Origin: an uncultured Caryophanales bacterium
Lineage (GTDB): Bacteria > Bacillota_I > Bacilli_A > RF39 > UBA660
NCBI GenBank assembly: GCA_946414975.1
Contig: CAMKQS010000049.1
Coordinates: forward strand, 1-11,894
Direction: 5' to 3'
DNA: 11,894 bases
In this document: one piece after another, positions 7,053-11,894 of the stretch
Layout of the letters: every line of letters begins with the position of its first letter
How positions within the stretch are numbered: position 1 is the first letter of the stretch
Made by a program: the position numbers and the translations under genes
Notes under the pieces: model-generated
The model's database searches: none
Told to the model about the DNA's origin: nothing
What the model saw: only the letters and a program-made list of their open reading frames with translations

Positions 7053-7061
7053 TGATATAAT
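7053..7061 (+). promoter_or_regulatory. Extended -10 promoter of the Nudix gene
   Basis: TGATATAAT is an extended -10 element. The -35 position is only T-rich (TTTTTA, 7033-7038). It lies just after the solo repeat end. Confidence 0.5.
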
Positions 7062-7081
7062 TATTTATAGGTGATGAATTT

Positions 7082-7663
7082 ATGGATTATAAAAAAATGA
7101 GAGAATACACTCATGAGGAATTTGTTGAATTGGTTAAAAGCTTGAGTGAAGAAGAATTATTAAAATTAAGCGCTAATTATGGTGGATATCCAGTTTTATT
7201 TAGAATGGCATTAGATGATAGAATTAGTCATATACCTTTTATTCAAACTGGTGCAGCAATTATTATAAGAAATCAAAATGGTCAAATTCTTTTACAAGAA
7301 AGAACAGATAGAAATAAATGGGGATTACCAGGTGGTTGTCAAGATCTAGGAGAAGATTTGAGAATTACAGCTGTTAGAGAAGCATATGAAGAAACTGGTA
7401 TTAAGTTAGATCCAAATGAAATTGAATTGATTGATACTTTATCTGGTGAATCTAGAAAAAATAGTTATCCAAATGGTGATATAGTTTATAATAATACATC
7501 GTTATATTTAGCTGATGTTTCTATTGAAAATGAATCAACATTAAAAGGAGATTCTGAGACAAAGCGATTAAAGTTCTTTAATACTGAAGATGTTCCAGAA
7601 AATCTTATGGATGCAGATTTAATAAAATCATATTTAAATTATATTAATAAAAGACACAGATAA
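7082..7663 (+). CDS. Nudix hydrolase
   Basis: This is a 193-residue Nudix-superfamily pyrophosphohydrolase. Such enzymes cleave a nucleoside diphosphate linked to another group, using Mg or Mn held by the Nudix box. The box GX5EX7REUXEEXGU is complete: G85, E91, R99-E100, E103-E104, G106. It is preceded by the usual strands (GAAIIIRNQNGQILLQERTDRNKWGLPGG). The first 50 residues (THEEFVELVKSLSEEELLKLS and onward) form a helical N-terminal extension also seen in some Firmicutes ADP-ribose or NTP-type Nudix proteins. Substrate cannot be told from sequence. AGGTGAT precedes the start. The gene sits alone between a solo repeat end and a full repeat element, which suggests an accessory, possibly acquired gene, although its base use resembles its neighbours. 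Confidence 0.92.
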   Translation: MDYKKMREYTHEEFVELVKSLSEEELLKLSANYGGYPVLFRMALDDRISHIPFIQTGAAIIIRNQNGQILLQERTDRNKWGLPGGCQDLGEDLRITAVREAYEETGIKLDPNEIELIDTLSGESRKNSYPNGDIVYNNTSLYLADVSIENESTLKGDSETKRLKFFNTEDVPENLMDADLIKSYLNYINKRHR

Positions 7664-7745
7664 AATAAACTTGCTAAAAAATTGCGAAAAAACTTAAAAA
7701 AAGTATTTTAGATACCTTTTTAGATACCTTCTGCTAGGTTTCCCG

Positions 7746-7825
7746 AGTGCTCTCGGACGCTCTCAAAAGCAAAAAAGTGCGAAAAAGTGGGCTCAAATGC
7801 TTTCAAATGCTCCCAAAAGCCCCAA
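7746..7825. repeat. Degenerate 10-bp tandem repeat, helically phased (element B)
   Basis: Eight consecutive 10-bp blocks start with a purine-purine-pyrimidine-G-C-like core: AGTGC, GACGC, AAAGC, AGTGC, AGTGG, AATGC, AATGC, AAAGC. Seven of eight keep GC at positions 4-5. The period is not a multiple of three, so this is not a coding repeat. It puts the core on one face of the helix. Confidence 0.65.
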
Positions 7826-7834
7826 AACTAAAAT

Positions 7835-7879
7835 CCAAGTGGTAGCGGGAAAAAGTACAAACAATGTTGTGGAAAGTAG
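7835..7879 (+). pseudogene. SecA C-terminal (SEC-C) tail fragment in element B
   Basis: Fifteen codons read PSGSGKKYKQCCGK and a TAG stop, matching the last residues of the SecA in this window except that the first zinc-ligand Cys is now Ser. There is no start codon, and a stop lies in frame two codons upstream (7829-7831), so it is not expressed as such. Codons differ from the local secA at most third positions. Confidence 0.7.
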
Positions 7880-7882
7880 TAA

Positions 7883-7907
7883 AAGCCCAGTAATTACGGG
7901 CTTTTTT
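7883..7907 (+). terminator. Terminator inside element B
   Basis: AAGCCC (7883-7888) pairs with GGGCTT (7898-7903), followed by six T. It directly follows the SecA-tail stop and is the first good terminator downstream of the Nudix gene. Confidence 0.75.
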
Positions 7908-8022
7908 CGTGCTCCGAAAATTTCAGAATATACTTTAGATACCTTTTTGGATACCTTCCCGAGAGTATCTAAAAGGTATCTAGATACCCTTTTTGAGAGT
8001 AAATTCGCAATTTTTTAGTAAG

Positions 8023-8124
8023 AACCTAAAATGCATTATTTCCTTTATTTATAAGGGATTGCAAGCGATTTTGTTTTAATAAGATATGAAATTGTGTCCA
8101 TTGTCAAAGTGACTTGGAACATTA
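8023..8124. repeat. Flank repeat beside element B, ending in a near-palindrome
   Basis: About 100 bp beyond the inverted end are still clearly similar to 9259-9359 beside copy C. A shared identical stretch leads into TGTCAAAGTGACT (8102-8114), one base short of a perfect palindrome. Similarity stops after GGAACATTA, so the repeated unit is longer than the inverted-repeat element alone. Confidence 0.6.
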
Positions 8125-8164
8125 TTTAAAAATTGAGAAAAAGATATCCAAAAAAATAAATTTA

Positions 8165-8173
8165 TGTTATAAT
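8165..8173 (+). promoter_or_regulatory. Extended -10 promoter of the membrane-anchored protein gene
   Basis: TGTTATAAT is an extended consensus -10 element, 27 bp before the start codon; no good -35 is visible at 17 bp. Confidence 0.55.
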
Positions 8174-8199
8174 TAATATGATAGAAAGGAGTATAGGAT

Positions 8200-8871
8200 A
8201 TGGAAGGAAAAACAAAAAATACAGGATTAATTGCTGTATTAGTTATTTTTATTATTATTTCATTGGGATTAGGAGGATTTATTGTATATGATAAATTAAT
8301 AAACAATGATGCAGATAACACTAAAATTACAGAAAACGAAACCAATGATAAAAATACTACAACAGAAGAACAAACTACTAAAAAAGATACATATCAAGTA
8401 TTGGCACTATCGCCAATAAAAGGACATGCAGTTTTATATAACGGTGATGTATATCTAAATGTTTATGATTCAACTCCAAATATTGATAATGTGTATGGAG
8501 AAGGAAAATTCCAAACTTTAGTAAAAACAAGAAATAATTATCAAGAATATAATTTTGGAGATTTAACAGTATCAGTGGATAGTACAAACAAATGGTTAAA
8601 GCTAAATACTACAAACGTTAAATCTATTCACAATAATGAGTATGGACAAGCACTATCAAGCACAAATCCAAAATATGGTGTGGTATTGATTAATTCAGAC
8701 AATACAGTTTCTTATATTTCTATTAAGGATTTAATTGATGGAAACACTAATCCTACTAAATTAGAAGCAACAGATATTTCAAGTGTTGTATCTGAAGACA
8801 AAGGTGGTATAACTACATATTTAGTAAAAACAGATGGAACTAAGATAGATGTTAATACTTTAATTAAGTAA
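8200..8871 (+). CDS. Membrane-anchored extracytoplasmic protein of unknown function
   Basis: I do not recognise a family. The 223-residue product has a short positively charged N-terminus (MEGKTKN) and one strong transmembrane segment at about 8-30 (GLIAVLVIFIIISLGLGGFIVYD). A hydrophilic, Thr/Asn/Asp/Glu-rich linker (about 34-62) follows, then a globular region of about 160 residues that looks beta-rich and has no Cys. The topology suggests a small cytoplasmic end with the bulk outside the cell. No lipobox, sortase motif or catalytic motif is visible. AAAGGAG lies eight bases before the start. The gene has its own promoter and terminator and is bracketed by repeat elements B and C. It may be a cargo gene of that unit or merely caught between two insertions. 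Confidence 0.8.
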   Translation: MEGKTKNTGLIAVLVIFIIISLGLGGFIVYDKLINNDADNTKITENETNDKNTTTEEQTTKKDTYQVLALSPIKGHAVLYNGDVYLNVYDSTPNIDNVYGEGKFQTLVKTRNNYQEYNFGDLTVSVDSTNKWLKLNTTNVKSIHNNEYGQALSSTNPKYGVVLINSDNTVSYISIKDLIDGNTNPTKLEATDISSVVSEDKGGITTYLVKTDGTKIDVNTLIK

Positions 8872-8889
8872 AGACATTTGTCTTTTTTT
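8870..8889 (+). terminator. Terminator after the membrane-anchored protein gene
   Basis: AAAGACA (8870-8876) and TGTCTTT (8879-8885) form the stem and a seven-T run follows. It overlaps the stop codon. The innermost pairs must open for the loop. Confidence 0.8.
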
Positions 8890-8980
8890 ATGCAATTTTA
8901 AATTCTTACTAAAAAATTTCGAAAAAGTATTAAAAAAGTATTCTAGATACCTTTTTAGATACCTTCCGACTAAATTCTTG

Positions 8981-9050
8981 GGTGCTGTCGAGTGCTCTTA
9001 AGTGCAAAAAAGTGTATTTAAACGCTATAAAATGCTATCAAATGCACTCA
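8981..9050. repeat. Degenerate 10-bp tandem repeat, helically phased (element C)
   Basis: Seven 10-bp blocks begin GGTGC, AGTGC, AGTGC, AGTGT, AACGC, AATGC, AATGC. They align block for block with those of element B at a constant offset of 1235 bp. No insertion or deletion occurred although the spacer bases differ a lot. Confidence 0.65.
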
Positions 9051-9069
9051 AAAACCCCAAATCTTTTCT

Positions 9070-9114
9070 CCATGTGGTAGTGGGAAAAAGTACAAACAAT
9101 GTTGTGGAAAGTAG
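9070..9114 (+). pseudogene. SecA C-terminal (SEC-C) tail fragment in element C
   Basis: The frame reads PCGSGKKYKQCCGK then TAG, identical in protein to the end of the local SecA, with the zinc-ligand Cys kept. It is open back to 9031 but has no start codon and no ribosome binding site. Of the 14 codons from the first Cys to the stop, nine differ from the local secA and every change is synonymous, including TAG for TAA. Confidence 0.7.
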
Positions 9115-9116
9115 TA

Positions 9117-9142
9117 AAAGCCCAATAATTATGGGCTTTTTT
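9117..9142 (+). terminator. Terminator inside element C
   Basis: AAAGCCC (9117-9123) pairs with GGGCTTT (9133-9139), followed by Ts. It is the same hairpin as in element B with two loop-closing bases changed together. Confidence 0.75.
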
Positions 9143-9258
9143 CGTGCTCCGAAAACTTCAGAATATACTTTAGATACCTTTTTGGATACCTTCTGATGAG
9201 TATCTAAAAGGTATCTAGATACCCTTTTTAGTACAATATTCGCAATTTTTTAGCAATA

Positions 9259-9359
9259 ACTTAAAATGCACTATTCTCTTTATTTATAAGGAATTGTAAG
9301 CATTTTGACTTTAATATAATACAAAAATGTGTCCATTGTCAAAGTGACATGGAACATTA
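9259..9359. repeat. Flank repeat beside element C, with perfect palindrome
   Basis: This is the counterpart of 8023-8124. It contains TGTCAAAGTGACA (9337-9349), a perfect 5-bp inverted repeat around AAG, and ends at GGAACATTA. It lies just before the valS leader promoter. Confidence 0.6.
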
Positions 9360-9385
9360 ATTCTATTATTATTTAATCTTGATTT

Positions 9386-9414
9386 TTGACAATTTAACAT
9401 AAAAGTGTTATAAT
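9386..9414 (+). promoter_or_regulatory. Consensus sigma-A promoter of the T-box/valS transcript
   Basis: TTGACA (9386-9391) lies exactly 17 bp before TATAAT (9409-9414), with TG one base before the -10. It is the strongest promoter in the window by consensus, fitting a gene controlled after initiation. Confidence 0.9.
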
Positions 9415-9420
9415 CACCTC

Positions 9421-9657
9421 GTATTCAAAAAACGAGGAACAAGAGGAGTAAAATAGTTAGTAGCTATTAGGAATGAAAGGTCACCGACTGAAAGCCTTTC
9501 TTAGTGAAGAGTATTTGAAGGTAGCTTGGGAGTTGTATATCTGAAATAGTAGTAGGATATAATGTTAGTCGCATTAAGACTTCAAGGTAATAGAAATATT
9601 ACGAATTAAGGTGGTACCACGAGCAAATCGTCCTTTATGGATTGTTTGCTTTTTTTT
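9421..9657 (+). ncRNA. T-box riboswitch leader of valS
   Basis: A T-box leader binds its cognate tRNA and prevents termination when that tRNA is uncharged. The conserved T-box sequence is clear: AAGGTGGTACCACG at 9608-9621. The antiterminator partner CGTCCTT follows at 9629-9635. The competing terminator pairs AGCAAA (9622-9627) with TTTGCT (9645-9650), followed by a run of eight or so T. Upstream, GAAAGG and CCTTTC (9475-9500 region) form a hairpin expected in stem I. A GTA at 9521-9523 (or 9511-9513) could be the valine specifier; I could not fold stem I well enough to decide. The valS gene downstream supports valine. Confidence 0.9.
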
Positions 9658-9675
9658 ATTTAGGAGATGATTAAA

Positions 9676-9714
9676 ATGAAATTAAATTTTAAGGGTGATT
9701 ATGTACGAGTCTAA
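9676..9714 (+). CDS. 12-codon mini-ORF between the T-box and valS
   Basis: An ATG with a good ribosome binding site (AGGAG, 9662-9666) opens a frame MKLNFKGDYVRV and a TAA stop, 45 bp before valS. It ends Val-Arg-Val with GTA, CGA and GTC; CGA and GTC look rare in this window. It could be a leader peptide, a degenerate relic of a gene start, or chance. No homology is recognisable. Confidence 0.4.
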   Translation: MKLNFKGDYVRV

Positions 9715-9759
9715 TTATTTTAATTGATTATAATTTTTAAATAAGAAGGAGAGATTAAA

Positions 9760-11894
9760 ATGTTAGATAAAAAATATAGTGCAAATGAAAAAGAAAATAA
9801 ATGGTTAAATTATTGGAAAGATAATGGAATATATGATTTTAAACCAGATCAAAGAGAGATATATTCAATAGATACTCCTCCGCCAACAGTTAATGGTAAG
9901 ATTCATATAGGACATATATTTTCATATACGCAAACAGAAATGATTGCTAGATATAAAAGATTAAGGGGATATAATGTATTTTATCCATTCGGTTTTGATG
10001 ATAATGGATTACCATCAGAAAGATTGGTTGAAAAAGAACAAGGTAAGAAAGCTCATGAAATTGGTAGAGAAGAATTTTCTAAATTATGTTATGAAACAAC
10101 TGATAAATATGAAAGTGAATTTCAAGAATTATTCAGCAAAATGGGTGTAAGTACTGACTGGAAATATCATTATAAAACAGTTAGTCCATCAACTATTAAG
10201 ATAAGTCAAAGATCATTCTTAGATTTAATTAATAAAGGACATTGTTATCATAAAGAATCACCAGCATTATGGTGTAATGAATGTTTAACTTCAATAGCAC
10301 AAGCTGAACTTGAAACAAAAACAATAAAAACAACATTCAATTATATTAATTTTAAAACTAAAGAAGATGGAGAAGAGTTTACTATAGCTACTACAAGACC
10401 AGAATTATTGCCAGCTATAGTATGTGTATTTGTAAATCCTAATGATGAAGCGCATAATCATTTAATTGGTAAAACTGCTCATATACCAGTAATAGATGTA
10501 GAAGTTCCAATTATGGCAGATGAAAAAGTTGCTATAGATAAAGGTACTGGTCTAGTTATGTGTTGTACTTTCGGAGATCAAACAGATATTGAATGGTGGA
10601 AGAAGTATAATTTGCCACTTAAATATATATTTACTGATGATGGTAGAATAATTGATTCAGTTCCTAACTATGGAGGAATGAAAATTAAAGAAGCTAGAAA
10701 ACAAATAATTGAAGAATTAAAAGCTGGTGGATATGTTGTTAAAATTGAAGAATTAGAGCATGAAGTTCAAACACATGAAAGATGTGGTAAAGAAGTAGAG
10801 TATACAGTTATGAAACAATGGTTCATCGATATAATGAATCATAAGGAAGATTTCATTAAAATTGGTAATGAAATAAACTGGTATCCTGCACATATGCATA
10901 ATAGATATAATGAATGGGTTGAAAATGTATTATGGGATTGGTGTATATCAAGACAAAGATATTTTGGAGTACCATTCCCAGTATGGTATTGTAAAAATTG
11001 TGGTGAACCAATTTTTGCAAATGAAAAAGATTTGCCAGTTAATCCATTAGCAGATAAACCTAAAACTGATAAATGTCCAAAATGCGGATGTACAGAATTT
11101 ATTCCAGAAACAGATGTTATGGATACATGGGCTACTTCTTCAGTAACACCACTTATTAATATGAGGTATGGTGAACAAGATAATTTTGAATCAATTTTAA
11201 AACCAATGAGTTTAAGAACGAATGCATCAGAAATAATTAGAACATGGGATTTCTATACAATAGTTAAGAGTTTCTATCACTTTGGAACTAGACCTTGGGA
11301 TAATGTAATGATTTCAGGATTTGTTATGGCTAACAAAGGAGAAAAAATAAGTAAGTCTAAAGGTAATAGTAAAGTAGAGCCAATGGATCTTATTAATGAC
11401 TATTCAGCTGATGTATTAAGATATTGGGCTGGAACTGGAAGACTTGGTACTGATATCGTATTTAGTGATGAAACATTATTAAGAGGTAAGAAACTAATTA
11501 ATAAGATATGGAATGTTTCAAAATTTATTGAAATGCATTTACAAGATTATAAAGATAAAGAATTTACTGATTTCGAATATATTGATAAATGGATTTTAGG
11601 TAAGTATCAAGAAATGGAAAAACAATTCATTAAATACTTAGATGATTATGAAGTAGGATTAGCATTAAACTTACTTGAAAAGTTCTTCTGGAACTTCTGT
11701 GATAATTATATTGAAATTGTAAAACATAGATTATATAGACCTGAAGAATTTGGATATATTCCAAGATATTCAGGTCAAAAGACAGTTTATACTATTCTTT
11801 ATAAATTATTACAAGACTTTAGTATTTACTTCCCATATATAACTGAAGAAATATATCAAGAGTTATATCATGATAACAAATCAATACATATAAC
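9760..11894 (+). CDS. valS: Valyl-tRNA synthetase, 3' end cut off by the window
   Basis: ValS charges tRNA-Val with valine in the cytoplasm. 711 codons are present with no stop, so the C-terminal anticodon-binding region is partly outside. Class I signatures are HIGH at 49-52 (PPPTVNGKIHIGHIFSYTQ) and KISKS at 529-533 (KISKSKGN). The editing domain carries TTRPELLPA. Two CxxC pairs, at C411/C414 and C439/C442, form a probable zinc ribbon. The sequence FGFDDNGLPSERLVEK after the HIGH region marks the ValS type best known from archaea, rickettsiae and some other bacteria. Bacillus-type ValS has a DHAGIATQ-type sequence instead. GAAGGAGAG precedes the start by six bases, and the T-box leader controls it. 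Confidence 0.93.
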   Translation, partial: MLDKKYSANEKENKWLNYWKDNGIYDFKPDQREIYSIDTPPPTVNGKIHIGHIFSYTQTEMIARYKRLRGYNVFYPFGFDDNGLPSERLVEKEQGKKAHEIGREEFSKLCYETTDKYESEFQELFSKMGVSTDWKYHYKTVSPSTIKISQRSFLDLINKGHCYHKESPALWCNECLTSIAQAELETKTIKTTFNYINFKTKEDGEEFTIATTRPELLPAIVCVFVNPNDEAHNHLIGKTAHIPVIDVEVPIMADEKVAIDKGTGLVMCCTFGDQTDIEWWKKYNLPLKYIFTDDGRIIDSVPNYGGMKIKEARKQIIEELKAGGYVVKIEELEHEVQTHERCGKEVEYTVMKQWFIDIMNHKEDFIKIGNEINWYPAHMHNRYNEWVENVLWDWCISRQRYFGVPFPVWYCKNCGEPIFANEKDLPVNPLADKPKTDKCPKCGCTEFIPETDVMDTWATSSVTPLINMRYGEQDNFESILKPMSLRTNASEIIRTWDFYTIVKSFYHFGTRPWDNVMISGFVMANKGEKISKSKGNSKVEPMDLINDYSADVLRYWAGTGRLGTDIVFSDETLLRGKKLINKIWNVSKFIEMHLQDYKDKEFTDFEYIDKWILGKYQEMEKQFIKYLDDYEVGLALNLLEKFFWNFCDNYIEIVKHRLYRPEEFGYIPRYSGQKTVYTILYKLLQDFSIYFPYITEEIYQELYHDNKSIHI

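Larger units (their letters stand above)
7670..8022. mobile_element. MITE-like repeat element, copy B (353 bp)
   Basis: The ends are inverted: CTTGCTAAAAAATTGCGAA (7670-7688) against TTCGCAATTTTTTAGTAAG (8004-8022). The inverted similarity runs on for about 60 bp and includes two AGATACC units on each side. A further AGATACCTTTTTGGATACC (7937-7955) forms a hairpin with the right end. Inside are a phased 10-bp repeat, a SecA-tail fragment and a terminator. The interior is visibly richer in G and C than the surrounding genes. No transposase and no clear target duplication are visible, so transposition is inferred. A second copy of nearly the same length lies at 8905. This element and the region to 8199 account for the 536 bp between genes. 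Confidence 0.7.
8905..9258. mobile_element. MITE-like repeat element, copy C (354 bp)
   Basis: This is the same architecture, orientation and length as copy B. The ends are CTTACTAAAAAATTTCGAA (8905-8923) and TTCGCAATTTTTTAGCAA (9239-9256), with AGATACC pairs just inside, phased 10-bp repeats, a SecA-tail fragment, a terminator and the AGATACCTTTTTGGATACC hairpin. Positions 9074-9193 match 7839-7958 of copy B at 116 of 120 bases, all four differences being transitions. The left third is much more diverged. The ends match each other less well than in copy B. Confidence 0.7.

Noticed and set aside
7741..7830. CRISPR array
   Set aside because: The repeats are degenerate 10-mers without spacers, and no cas gene is present.
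7797..8018. 73-codon + strand reading frame in element B
   Set aside because: It runs through the phased repeats, terminator and inverted end, lacks a ribosome binding site, and owes its length to the repeat sequence. The similar frame in copy C shares the same out-of-frame reading of the SecA tail.
8076..8587. Two minus-strand reading frames around the membrane-protein gene
   Set aside because: They are antisense to a gene with a good start, promoter and terminator. The hydrophobic look comes from AT-rich complement.
9002..9196. 64-codon + strand reading frame in element C
   Set aside because: It has the same cause as the frame in element B. The coding-like signal in this stretch is in another frame (the SecA tail), not this one.
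9417..9437. CCTCGT/ACGAGG hairpin at the start of the T-box leader
   Set aside because: The 5' arm lies at or before the expected start site (TATAAT ends at 9414), so it would be only partly transcribed. I do not count it as a separate element.
9676..9714. Mini-ORF as the true valS start with a frameshift
   Set aside because: Its sequence does not resemble a ValS N-terminus, and the valS start at 9760 has a strong ribosome binding site and a complete N-terminal region.

Overview
The window is very AT-rich, has strong Shine-Dalgarno sequences before nearly every gene, and encodes a long-form HPF, a SecA with a zinc tail and a T-box-controlled aminoacyl-tRNA synthetase. This points to a low-GC Gram-positive bacterium (Bacillota, perhaps an uncultivated gut Bacilli or Clostridia lineage). 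TGA is used as a stop (457-1161 ends in TGA), so this is not the Mycoplasma code. I cannot name the genus from the sequence.

Layout. (1) 1-355: the 3' end of a ribosomal-protein operon (rplQ, bL17) and its terminator. (2) 388-3198: a complete agr-type peptide quorum-sensing locus in an unusual split form. A LytTR response regulator and a histidine kinase lie on the + strand. The peptide precursor agrD and processing protease agrB lie on the - strand and run towards them. The kinase and agrD stop codons abut, and the agrBD terminator lies antisense inside the kinase gene. agrD is only 39 codons and is easily missed. (3) 3397-6962: housekeeping genes, each with its own promoter and terminator: a cold-shock protein, long HPF and SecA. 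(4) 6962-9360: an accessory stretch in which a Nudix hydrolase gene and a gene for a membrane-anchored protein of unknown function are separated by copies of a repeat element. The two full copies are about 353 bp, with imperfect terminal inverted repeats of about 60 bp. Both carry helically phased 10-bp repeats, a start-less fragment encoding the last residues of a SecA-like zinc tail, and a terminator. A solo end of the same element follows secA. (5) 9386-11894: a consensus promoter, a T-box riboswitch, a 12-codon mini-ORF and the first 711 codons of valS.

How the parts work together. AgrB should process AgrD into a cyclic peptide, sensed by the AgrC-like kinase, which would phosphorylate the AgrA-like regulator. 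A 20-bp-spaced direct repeat between the divergent agrBD and csp genes is the best candidate operator, but this is inference. T-box antitermination would raise ValS when tRNA-Val is uncharged.

The most novel material is the repeat element family. The SecA-tail fragment in it differs from the neighbouring secA at nine codons, all synonymous in one copy, so it looks derived from a protein-coding source other than the local gene. The second item is the three-cysteine AgrD in the inverted agr layout.
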